7,155 bases of DNA from Parvularcula sp. (GCA_003506635.1 DNZB01000239.1:3974-11128), one strand, 5' to 3'; counted from the stretch's first letter, positions 1-6,229 are shown. The notes: generated by a model from the letters alone, not told the origin. Translations and numbers: made by a program.

Positions 1-299
1 ACGATGAACGCGACAGCGGTTGAAATATTGTAAGTATGCGCGCCGTCGCCGCCCGTGCCGCAAACGTCGATGGCGTCGTCCGGCGCCGACACTTTCAGCG
101 CCCGCGCCCGCATCGCTTCGGCGGCCGCCACGATCTCCCCGACCGTCTCGCCGCGCGCTTTGAGCGCCAGCAAGAACGCGGCGACGTCCTCTTCCCTCGC
201 CGCGCCGTCAAGGAGAAGTCCGGTCGCGGCGCGCATTTCATCGTGCGACAGCGCACGGCCCGAGCGCGCGGCGGCGAGAAGCGGCGCGAATTCGTTCAT
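1..299 (-). CDS. trpD: Anthranilate phosphoribosyltransferase TrpD, N-terminal part (cut by window edge)
   Basis: TrpD transfers the phosphoribosyl group of PRPP to anthranilate, the second committed step of tryptophan synthesis, in the cytoplasm. Only the first 99 codons are present; the frame is open to the left edge. The N-terminal helical part (residues 1-70, e.g. LLAAARSGRALSHDE) is followed by VCGTGGDGAHTYNIST at residues 79-94. This holds the GTGGDG glycine loop that binds PRPP in the family and the following N-x-S-T motif. The ATG overlaps the trpG stop codon as ATGA (296-299), so the two are almost certainly co-transcribed and translationally coupled. Its own Shine-Dalgarno signal is poor (AAGG only one base before ATG), which fits coupling. 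A nucleoside phosphorylase of the same fold is unlikely given the motif and the trpG neighbour. Confidence 0.96.
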   Translation of the reverse strand, partial: MNEFAPLLAAARSGRALSHDEMRAATGLLLDGAAREEDVAAFLLALKARGETVGEIVAAAEAMRARALKVSAPDDAIDVCGTGGDGAHTYNISTAVAFI

Positions 300-889
300 G
301 CCTTCGTCCGCGCCGACTGTGACCAGTCAAGAAAATTCCGGATAATCGCGCGCCCATGTTCGGAAGCGACGCTTTCTGGATGGAACTGCACGCCCGCGAC
401 GGGGGCCGCCTGATGCTCAAGCGCCATGATTTCTCCGTCGTCGGCGGAGTGGGCGCTCGCCTTTAGCGAATTGGCGAGGCTTGAGGGCTCAGCGACAAGC
501 GAATGATAACGCGCCGCCCTGAAAGGGCTCGGCAGCCCTTTGAAGAGCCCGTCGCCGTCATGGCGGATATCGGACGTCTTGCCGTGCATCTGGCGCCCCG
601 CGCGCACGACCCTGCCGCCCGAAGCTTCGGCGATCGACTGGAGCCCGAGGCAGACGCCGAAGAGCGGCGTGCCGGTTTCGACCGCGCGGCGCGCCAGCGC
701 GACGCAGATGCCGGCCTGCGCCGGGGCGCCCGGACCCGGCGACAGGACGATCGCGGCCGCCCCGCTGCCGATCGCCTCGTCCGCGGTAAGCGCGTCATTG
801 CGGACGACATCGACCCTTTCCCCAAGCCCGCCGATCAGATGGACGAGGTTCCAGGTGAAACTGTCATAGTTATCGATCAGCAGAATCAT
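296..889 (-). CDS. trpG: Anthranilate synthase component II, glutamine amidotransferase TrpG
   Basis: This is the glutaminase subunit of anthranilate synthase. It releases ammonia from glutamine and passes it to TrpE, which makes anthranilate from chorismate. The 197-residue protein is a full-length class I amidotransferase. It opens with MILLIDNYDSFTWNLV, has an SPGPG oxyanion-region motif at residues 50-54, GVCLGLQ with nucleophile Cys80, MHGK at 101-104, and FHPES with His170 and Glu172 completing the triad. The motif after the nucleophile reads LGLQ instead of the usual LGHQ, a tolerated-looking variation. PabA (folate synthesis) is nearly identical in sequence and some bacteria share one protein for both roles, but the overlap with trpD supports TrpG. 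trpE is not in the window. The start is chosen because the conserved N-terminus begins exactly here. No Shine-Dalgarno is visible upstream; the bases before ATG are pyrimidine-rich. Confidence 0.95.
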   Translation of the reverse strand: MILLIDNYDSFTWNLVHLIGGLGERVDVVRNDALTADEAIGSGAAAIVLSPGPGAPAQAGICVALARRAVETGTPLFGVCLGLQSIAEASGGRVVRAGRQMHGKTSDIRHDGDGLFKGLPSPFRAARYHSLVAEPSSLANSLKASAHSADDGEIMALEHQAAPVAGVQFHPESVASEHGRAIIRNFLDWSQSARTKA

Positions 890-903
890 CGGAGGGAAGG
901 TGC

Positions 904-942
904 ATGGCCGCTGCGTCGCCGCAAGATGCTCGGTGGGGGTGA
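904..942 (+). other. 12-codon ORF upstream of the deacetylase, possible leader
   Basis: An ATG at 904 follows a strong purine-rich Shine-Dalgarno-like stretch (GGAGGGAAGG, 891-900) and encodes MAAASPQDARWG before a TGA at 940-942. The TGA falls inside a second Shine-Dalgarno-like stretch (GGGGGTGA, 935-942) placed seven bases before an in-frame TTG of the downstream deacetylase frame. That geometry would suit translational coupling. The peptide resembles nothing I recognise, and the SD-like stretch lies at the start of trpG on the opposite strand, so chance is quite possible. Confidence 0.25.
935..942 (+). promoter_or_regulatory. Candidate ribosome binding site deciding a TTG start at 950
   Basis: GGGGGTGA differs by one base from the ideal GGAGGTGA and ends seven bases before TTG 950. 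The alternative starts at ATG 962 and ATG 968 lie about 20 bases or more away, and ATG 926 lies upstream of it. If real, it makes TTG 950 the initiation codon of the deacetylase. Confidence 0.4.
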
Positions 943-949
943 AAAGTCT

Positions 950-978
950 TTGAACTGGTCCATGGCGATGGTGGTCAA
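950..978 (-). promoter_or_regulatory. Weak candidate promoter for trpG-trpD
   Basis: On the minus strand a TTGACC (-35-like, five of six matches to TTGACA, at 973-978) is followed 17 bases later by GTTCAA (950-955), a poor -10 box. It would start transcription about 55-60 bases upstream of trpG. No tandem Trp codons or attenuator-type paired hairpins were seen in the leader, so attenuation is not supported. This is a motif match only. Confidence 0.18.
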
Positions 979-2074
979 GCTGCGTACTTTCGCCCGCTTT
1001 TCAAGAGCGGAGGCGGACGGCGCCGCGCAATGTGATCCAAAGGCCGTCTCGGGCGAAATCCTGCCGCCCTTCTGGTCCGGCCTCTGGCCGTTCGGCGGGC
1101 CTTTGCCGCGCTTGCCGGGACGGCGAGCCTTGATCCTTGGCGGCACGGCGGCGGCCGGCATCATGGCGGGCGCGCTTGCCGCGGCGCTGTCGGGTGGAGC
1201 CTCGCGGGTCGAGGCGGCGGAGGCGGAGTATTCCGCCGCGCTCGACCTTCGCGATGCGCCGATCGTCGCGCCGAACCCAGGCGGAAAGGGCAGGGGCGCC
1301 GTCATCGAAGCTATCATCAGCGCCGGCGCGCCGGAGCGGTTTCCAGCCTCGACCATTCGCCCGTCGGGGCGTCCGCGCGTCGTCCTTGTGTTCGACGACG
1401 TCGGTCCCGACGCGCGCGCTTTCGAGGCGTTGCTGGCGTTGCCGGGGCCGTTGACGCTCAGCTTTCTTCCTTATGCGGACGATGTGCAACGAAAGGCGAA
1501 CCGGGCGCTGCGCGGGGGAAACGACATTCTCCTCCATCTGCCGATGGAGCCTGCGGGCGCTTCTGATCCGGGGCCGGGCGCGCTCACCGAGTCAATGGAG
1601 GCGAGCGAGCTGTTCGCCGCGCTCGGCGACAATCTCGCGCGGTTCGACGGCTACGCCGGCGTCAACAACCACATGGGCTCAAAGCTGACCCGCGACGAGC
1701 AGGCGATGAAGCGCATCCTCGCCTTTCTCGACCGGCGCGGGCTCTTCTTTCTCGACAGCCTGACGACGGGCGAGAGCCGCGCGAGCATCGCCGGCGCCGC
1801 GGTCGGCGCCGAGGTGCTCGTGCGCGATGTCTTCCTCGACGCCGAGCCGGGCGAGGAGGCGGTGCGCCGCCAGCTCGCGCTCGCCGAGCGGATCGCAGCG
1901 GAGACGGGCTACGTCATAGCGATCGCCCACCCGCGCGCGGAGACGCTGGCGGTCGTCGGCCCCTGGCTCACCAGCGCGCCCGCGCGCGGTTTCCAGCTTG
2001 AAACCATCACGGCGCTGCGCGGCGCGCGGTCGGGCGCCTACGCCGAAAACGCAGCGGGCGCGCGGCTTCGCTGA
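950..2074 (+). CDS. Divergent polysaccharide deacetylase family protein (YibQ-like), membrane-anchored
   Basis: This protein belongs to the divergent polysaccharide deacetylase family (PF04748, formerly DUF610; E. coli YibQ), NodB-fold proteins thought to act in the periplasm on envelope polysaccharide or peptidoglycan; activity is not established for most members. Numbering from the ATG at 962 (370 residues), the protein has a Pro/Trp-rich N-terminus, one probable membrane anchor at about 55-79, a linker, then the domain from about 138. Visible motifs are VLVFDDVGPD (141-150), FLPYA (168-172), LLHLPMEP (190-197), VNNHMGS (234-240), FFLDS (262-266), RDVFLD (288-293) and IAHPRAET (321-328). 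The acidic and His residues fit a metal-binding NodB-like site. The start is uncertain. ATG 962 has no good ribosome site; TTG 950 has GGGGGTGA seven bases upstream and adds four residues, so I place the start there. Longer in-frame extensions run into antisense trpG and are not credible. It is divergent from trpG and convergent with the next gene. Confidence 0.88.
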   Translation: MNWSMAMVVKLRTFARFSRAEADGAAQCDPKAVSGEILPPFWSGLWPFGGPLPRLPGRRALILGGTAAAGIMAGALAAALSGGASRVEAAEAEYSAALDLRDAPIVAPNPGGKGRGAVIEAIISAGAPERFPASTIRPSGRPRVVLVFDDVGPDARAFEALLALPGPLTLSFLPYADDVQRKANRALRGGNDILLHLPMEPAGASDPGPGALTESMEASELFAALGDNLARFDGYAGVNNHMGSKLTRDEQAMKRILAFLDRRGLFFLDSLTTGESRASIAGAAVGAEVLVRDVFLDAEPGEEAVRRQLALAERIAAETGYVIAIAHPRAETLAVVGPWLTSAPARGFQLETITALRGARSGAYAENAAGARLR

Positions 2075-2097
2075 CGCGCGCCTATTTGAGGCGCGCG
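2075..2097. terminator. Hairpin at the convergent gene junction, possible bidirectional 3' end
   Basis: CGCGCGCC (2075-2082) and GGCGCGCG (2090-2097) form a perfect 8-bp, all-GC stem with a 7-base loop (TATTTGA). It starts on the base after the deacetylase TGA and contains the stop codon (TAG, 2082-2084) of the convergent DUF305 gene. Being symmetric, it can form in both transcripts. There is no U-run on either side, so it is not a standard intrinsic terminator; 3'-end protection or pausing is equally possible. Confidence 0.5.
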
Positions 2098-4535
2098 GCG
2101 ATCGCCTTCATGGTCGTCGCGAGCGCGCTCCGCCGCTTTTCGGATTGCGCGTCGGCGCCGGCCGGTTTCATGGCGGCGGCGAGCGCATCGAGCGCGGCGG
2201 CGTCAGCGGCGCTTTTCGCGCCGGATTTCAGCGTCGCGTCGGCTTTGTCGAGCGCGGCGACGATCGCGTCGGCGTTGGCGAGCGCGTCGGCGCGTTTCAG
2301 CTGATCGATAAAAGCGCGGGCGACGACGGGATCGGCCGGCCATGTGGCCGGCGTTTGCGTCTGCGGATTGACCGTCTGTCCGAGGTCGGCGAGCGCCGCC
2401 GCCGCGATTTCATTCTCGCTGAGAAACTCGCTCGGCGTCAGCTTCAGCACGTCAAGGCCGCGCGCGATTTCCGTTCCATAGATGCGGCCGTCATACCAGT
2501 AAGCCGACCAGTATCCGCCGAGGACGAGATGCTTCTTGTCAATCGGGCCGCGATCGAAATAGGCGATTTCAACCGGGTTGGCGCTATCGGTGAAATCCAT
2601 CACCGAGACGCCGCCCTGATACCAGGCCTGAACGAAGATGTCGCGGCCGGGCACCGGCACGACGGAGCCGTTATGGGCGACGCAGTTTTCTTCATCCGCC
2701 TGCGGCGCCGGCAGCTTGTATAGGCTGCGCTGCGTCAGCTTGCCCCCGACAATGTCATAGATGGCGTCGGCGCCCCAGGTGACAGGATCGGCGGCGCGGC
2801 AGCGCGGACGCCCGCCGCCGCCCCATTCATCCGTAAAAATGACCTTGTCCCCGGCGTTGTTGAATGTCGCCGAGTGCCAATAGGCGAAGCCTTTGTCGGT
2901 CACCTCGTCGATGCGTTTGGGCTTGCGCGGATTTGAAATGTCGAAAATGACGCCATTGCCGGAGCAGGCGCCGGCCGCGATCTTCAGCGTCGGGAACACC
3001 GTGATATCATGGCATTGGTCGGTGCGGTTGGTTTTTTGCGTGTCATCGCCATGATCGCCGCCCTGCCAGAGCCCGGCGAGTCGCCCCGTTTTCGGATCGG
3101 CGAACACTGCGGGGCTGTCGATGATCCGGGATTTTGAGGGATCAGCGACCGGAATCTCGACGACATCAATGCGGAACAGCGCGGTGCGGTCATCGCCCGG
3201 AACGTCGCCTATGCAGCCGGCGAGCTCCTTTTCGTCGCGCACGCGCGACGTGCCGGAATTGTAGACGATGATCTTGCCGCCTTCATTGGCGACGACTGAA
3301 TGCGTATGCGAGCCCCGGCAGGTCTGCACCTGTCCGACCTGTCTGGGGGCCTTCAAGTCGCTGATGTCGAAAATGCGCAAGCCGCGGAAGCGATCGGGGC
3401 TGTGCTCTTCCGCGACGCCCTGAAGCCCGCAGTCGACGCGGCCGCGCGTCTGCTCGACCGACATGATGAGGAGATCGCCGACGATCGAAACATCGCCCTG
3501 GCCGCCTGGACAGACGACCGAGCTGATGAGTTCGGGCGCGGCGTCCTTTTTCAGCCGATAGATGTTGAACCCGTGATAGCTGCCGGCGACCAGAATATCG
3601 CCCGAATAGGCCATGTCGGTGTTGGAGAAATTGAGGAGCGGCGAGCGCTCGCTCCATTTGGATTTGTCGTCGCCGTCCTCGTCCGCGTCGCGCTTGGCCG
3701 GCTTCTTGGTGTTCGTCTTTTTGCCTTCCTTCTCCGGCTTCGGCAAAGGCAGGCCGGCGGGGTTCGCGGGATCGTAAAAACCCGCGGGCTTCGGCAGCGA
3801 GAAGACGAGCGCCATATTTTTCGCCGCCTGGCCGGCGTCGAGAAAGCCCGGCTTCAACTCGGCGCGCGGGTCCGGCGACAAGCTCGCAAGCAGCGCGTTC
3901 ATCTTCCTGATTTCCGCCGTCTGGTCAGTCTTCACGTCATTGACGAATTCGAACAGCACGGGATCGTAAGCAGCGCCCGGCTGCGCGAACAGCCGATCGA
4001 CCATTTTCAGCGCACCCTCGTGGTGCTTCGTCATCAGCGTCAGGAACAGGCGATCGAATTCGGCGGCCTTCGCGGCGGCGAGTTCCTTCATCTGCTCCGG
4101 CGTCGCCATGCCCATCATGGCGTGCATGTCATGATCGCCATGATCGCCGGACGAAGACGCCGGCGGCGCCTCCGGCTGGCCGCGGTCGGTGAGCCAGCCG
4201 CGCATGAATTTCATCTCGTCGTTCTGCGAGGCGGTGATGCGCCCGGCGGCCTCGACGATTTCCTTGCGGTTGGTGCGGTCCTTGACGAGGTCCGACATTT
4301 CGACGGCCTGTGCATGATGGATGATCATGTCCTGCATGAAACGGACATCATCCGGGGAATAGCGCGTGTCCGCGATCTTCACCGCGTCCTCAGCGCTCAG
4401 CGCGCGCGGCGCTGCGCCCGGCGCGCCAGGCTGCACGATCAGCGGCTCCGCCGCCGCCCCGGTCGCGATCACAGCCGCCGCGCCCGCAAGCATCCGCGCG
4501 CGAATTGTCCCCCGCTTAAGTCCTGTCGAAAACAT
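2082..4535 (-). CDS. Exported DUF305 / LVIVD beta-propeller fusion protein
   Basis: This 817-residue protein has no established function that I recognise. A signal peptide is likely at residues 1-29 (basic start KRGTIRAR, hydrophobic stretch, AAA before Glu30). A DUF305 domain follows at about 49-219, with FMQDMIIHHAQAVEMS (67-82 region) and LMTKHHEGALKM (167-178). Paired His and Met residues of this kind suggest metal binding, and some DUF305 proteins bind copper (CopM of Synechocystis). A His/Met-rich insert lies at 130-143 and a Lys/Asp-rich linker at 266-296. Residues about 299-700 look like an LVIVD-repeat beta-propeller, with repeated blade strands such as GLRIFDISDLKAPRQVG and GVIFDISNPRKPKRI, ending GGYWSAYWYDGRIYGTEIARGLDV. 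This part has eight Cys and several isolated His (410, 412, 495, 509, 554, 621). Residues 702-817 are Ala-rich and helical. The ATG at 4535 is chosen because it gives the signal peptide and has GAGGG just upstream; the frame stays open further upstream, but that stretch has no such features. I infer a periplasmic or secreted protein with a metal-related role; the substrate is unknown. Confidence 0.9.
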   Translation of the reverse strand: MFSTGLKRGTIRARMLAGAAAVIATGAAAEPLIVQPGAPGAAPRALSAEDAVKIADTRYSPDDVRFMQDMIIHHAQAVEMSDLVKDRTNRKEIVEAAGRITASQNDEMKFMRGWLTDRGQPEAPPASSSGDHGDHDMHAMMGMATPEQMKELAAAKAAEFDRLFLTLMTKHHEGALKMVDRLFAQPGAAYDPVLFEFVNDVKTDQTAEIRKMNALLASLSPDPRAELKPGFLDAGQAAKNMALVFSLPKPAGFYDPANPAGLPLPKPEKEGKKTNTKKPAKRDADEDGDDKSKWSERSPLLNFSNTDMAYSGDILVAGSYHGFNIYRLKKDAAPELISSVVCPGGQGDVSIVGDLLIMSVEQTRGRVDCGLQGVAEEHSPDRFRGLRIFDISDLKAPRQVGQVQTCRGSHTHSVVANEGGKIIVYNSGTSRVRDEKELAGCIGDVPGDDRTALFRIDVVEIPVADPSKSRIIDSPAVFADPKTGRLAGLWQGGDHGDDTQKTNRTDQCHDITVFPTLKIAAGACSGNGVIFDISNPRKPKRIDEVTDKGFAYWHSATFNNAGDKVIFTDEWGGGGRPRCRAADPVTWGADAIYDIVGGKLTQRSLYKLPAPQADEENCVAHNGSVVPVPGRDIFVQAWYQGGVSVMDFTDSANPVEIAYFDRGPIDKKHLVLGGYWSAYWYDGRIYGTEIARGLDVLKLTPSEFLSENEIAAAALADLGQTVNPQTQTPATWPADPVVARAFIDQLKRADALANADAIVAALDKADATLKSGAKSAADAAALDALAAAMKPAGADAQSEKRRSALATTMKAIAARLK
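4107..4148 (-). other. His/Met-rich insert within the DUF305 domain
   Basis: Residues 130-143 of the fusion protein read GDHGDHDMHAMMGM: three His, three Asp and four Met in 14 residues, between the two HH motifs of the DUF305 domain. The DNA contains a directly repeated 9-base unit (CATGATCGC twice on the plus strand) that encodes the GDHGDH duplication. His/Met clusters of this type are common in periplasmic copper-binding proteins; binding here is inference. Confidence 0.6.
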
Positions 4536-4564
4536 GATCCCTCGCAGCTTTGAAATGGCGCGCA

Positions 4565-4592
4565 ATAATGGAGAGTTTGTTACAAGATGCAA
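4565..4592 (-). promoter_or_regulatory. Candidate promoter for the DUF305-propeller gene
   Basis: Reading the minus strand, TTGCAT (4587-4592) and CATTAT (4565-4570) are separated by 16 bases, about 30 bases upstream of the ATG at 4535. CATTAT matches the -10 consensus at four of six positions; the -35 match is poor. The stretch is markedly more AT-rich than its surroundings (ATCTTGTAACAAACTC), which is the main support. Confidence 0.3.
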
Positions 4593-4664
4593 CCGAGGCG
4601 GACAGGGGTGCGAAAAGGGGGCGAGACGGCGATTTGGAGCGGCGCGGCGGCCCTGCCTGGGCTT

Positions 4665-4687
4665 CGGGCGTCCAAATTCCACGCCCG
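4665..4687. repeat. 7-bp inverted repeat downstream of dnaB
   Basis: CGGGCGT (4665-4671) and ACGCCCG (4681-4687) are perfect reverse complements around a 9-base loop (CCAAATTCC). It lies about 50 bases past the dnaB stop codon and could form a hairpin at the end of the dnaB transcript. There is no U-run after it in the dnaB direction. A T-rich stretch (CTCTTATTCTT) follows on the plus strand, where no gene ends. Terminator, operator or chance remain possible. Confidence 0.35.
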
Positions 4688-4735
4688 CCCTCTTATTCTT
4701 CGCGGACGGCGAACGCGGCGCGGGGCGATTGGCGA

Positions 4736-6229
4736 TTACCTTCGCGCGTCGCCGTAGCGCCGGTCGAGATTGGTGAACTTCGTCAGGTTTTCCTGGAATG
4801 CGAGTTCGACCTTGCCGATGGGGCCGTGGCGCTGCTTGCCGATGATGACTTCGGCGATCCCCCGTATCTCGTCGCACTTCTGCTGCCATTCGGCGTGTTC
4901 GGGCGAGTCCATGCGGGGCTCGGCCCGCTTGAGGTAATATTCCTCGCGGAAGATGAAGAGGACGACGTCGGCGTCCTGTTCGATCGAACCGGATTCGCGC
5001 AGGTCCGCGAGTTGCGGGCGCTTGTCTTCGCGGCTTTCGACCTGGCGTGAGAGCTGCGAGAGCGCGAGCACGGGCACTTGCAGCTCCTTGGCGAGCGCTT
5101 TGAGGCCCATCGAAATCTCGGTGATTTCCTGGACGCGATTGTCGCCGCGCTTCTGCGAGCCGGTGAGAAGTTGCAGGTAGTCGATGACGAGAAGTCCGAG
5201 GCCGTGCTGACGTTTGAGGCGGCGCGCGCGCGCGGCGAGCTGGCCGACCGAGAGCCCGCCGGTGTCGTCGATAAAGAGCGGCAGCGATTCAAGCTCGCGC
5301 GAGGCGTGATAGATGCGGTCGAACTGCTCCTGATCGATGTCGCCGCGCCGGATCTCGTTCGAGGGGACGCCAGAGACTTCCGAAATGATGCGCGTTGCAA
5401 GCTGGTCGGACGACATCTCAAGCGAGAAGAGGCCGACGACGCCGCCTTCTGCCGCCTTGAAGGTCCCGTCCGGCTGGCGCTCGGGCTTGTAGGCGCGCGC
5501 GACGTTGAGCGCGATATTGGTTGCGAGCGAGGACTTTCCCATCGACGGACGCCCGGCGAGGATGATGAGGTCCGAGGGGTGAAGACCGCCGAGCGTATGG
5601 TCGAGATCCCTCAGCCCGGTCGCGACGCCCGCAAGCCCGCCGTCGCGTTTGACGGCCGCCGTCGCGATTTCAATGGCTTCTGAGATCGCGGTGCGGAAGG
5701 TCTTGAAGCCGCCGCCATATTTCCCGGTCTCGGCGAGCTTGTAGAGCGCCTGTTCCGCGTCGGCGAGCTGCGCCCCGGGCTCGTCGTCGAGCATGGCGAC
5801 GCGCGCGCGCTCGATCATGTCGCCGCCGATGGTGATAAGACCGCGCCGGACGCTCATCTCGAAGATGACGCGGGCGTAGTCGAGCGCGCCGGCCGTCGAG
5901 GGGACGTTCGCGGCGAGCTGCTCAAGATATTTCCGTCCGCCTGCTTCGAGATAGCCGGGGATAGCGGCGAGCGAGGCGTCGATCAGCGCGGGGGAGGCGA
6001 GGCGGCTCTGATTGATGAGCGCCCCGCAGGCGTCGAAGATCAGGCGGTGAACCGGATCGAAGAAATGCTCGCTTTTCAAGATTCCGGTGACGCGGAAAAA
6101 AATTTCGTTGTCATAAAGGATGGCGCCCAGAACCGCCTGTTCCGATTCAAGGCTGAAGGGCGCGCGTTCCTCCGTACCGGGAACACTCGCATTCGGGTCT
6201 TTAGGGAGCGGGTTCGCGCCATCTGCCAT
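4736..6229 (-). CDS. dnaB: Replicative DNA helicase DnaB
   Basis: DnaB is the hexameric 5'-3' helicase that unwinds DNA ahead of the replisome using ATP. The 497-residue protein is full length. The N-terminal primase-interacting domain begins at about 24 (PFSLESEQAVLGAILYDNE) and the RecA-like motor at about 200. Walker A is GRPSMGKSS (226-234, Lys232), the SLEMSS motif at 269-274 includes the presumed catalytic Glu271, and Walker B is LLVIDYLQL (346-354, Asp350). DLRESGSIEQDADVV (409-423) and KQRHGP (465-470, Arg467 as likely arginine finger) complete the motor. An inserted loop at about 248-263 (KPERQPDGTFKAAEGG) resembles that of other alphaproteobacterial DnaB proteins. No intein interrupts the motifs. 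It follows rplI as in many alphaproteobacteria, but a terminator separates them. The ATG at 6229 is the only sensible start, because an in-frame TGA lies five codons upstream (6242-6244). No Shine-Dalgarno is visible before it. Confidence 0.98.
   Translation of the reverse strand: MADGANPLPKDPNASVPGTEERAPFSLESEQAVLGAILYDNEIFFRVTGILKSEHFFDPVHRLIFDACGALINQSRLASPALIDASLAAIPGYLEAGGRKYLEQLAANVPSTAGALDYARVIFEMSVRRGLITIGGDMIERARVAMLDDEPGAQLADAEQALYKLAETGKYGGGFKTFRTAISEAIEIATAAVKRDGGLAGVATGLRDLDHTLGGLHPSDLIILAGRPSMGKSSLATNIALNVARAYKPERQPDGTFKAAEGGVVGLFSLEMSSDQLATRIISEVSGVPSNEIRRGDIDQEQFDRIYHASRELESLPLFIDDTGGLSVGQLAARARRLKRQHGLGLLVIDYLQLLTGSQKRGDNRVQEITEISMGLKALAKELQVPVLALSQLSRQVESREDKRPQLADLRESGSIEQDADVVLFIFREEYYLKRAEPRMDSPEHAEWQQKCDEIRGIAEVIIGKQRHGPIGKVELAFQENLTKFTNLDRRYGDARR

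Larger units (their letters stand above)
4536..4735. other. Intergenic region between dnaB and the DUF305-propeller gene
   Basis: This 200-base gap is the longest non-coding stretch in the window. I see no tRNA-like cloverleaf, no convincing small ORF and no T-run terminator. It holds one 7-bp inverted repeat (4665-4687) and the weak promoter-like pair near the downstream gene. The frame of the downstream gene is open right across it, but the translation is Arg/Pro-rich and low-complexity and does not look like protein. Confidence 0.6.

Noticed and set aside
503..949. N-terminal extension of the deacetylase frame across trpG
   Set aside because: The residues are Arg/Ala-rich antisense of trpG with no domain character; the family domain and membrane anchor lie wholly downstream.
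890..963. trp attenuator leader before trpG
   Set aside because: There are no tandem Trp codons, no alternative paired hairpins and no T-run terminator before trpG.
886..1356. 156-codon minus-strand ORF upstream of trpG as a full gene
   Set aside because: Most of it is antisense to the deacetylase N-terminus and has no recognisable features; only its last 25 codons are noted, for the ATGA overlap with trpG.
3300..4553. 417-codon plus-strand ORF opposite the DUF305-propeller gene
   Set aside because: It is Arg/Leu-rich, has no recognisable motif and is fully antisense to a gene with clear domains; long antisense frames are expected in high-GC DNA.
4536..4735. tRNA or small RNA gene in the dnaB downstream spacer
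   Set aside because: No cloverleaf, TTCRANY-type arm, or promoter-plus-terminator pair could be found.
4536..4889. Upstream extension of the DUF305-propeller frame into dnaB
   Set aside because: It would bury the signal peptide internally, overlap dnaB on the same strand in another frame, and adds low-complexity Arg/Pro-rich sequence.
4736..6229. Intein in DnaB
   Set aside because: DnaB is a frequent intein host, but all motor motifs are continuous and the 497-residue length is normal.
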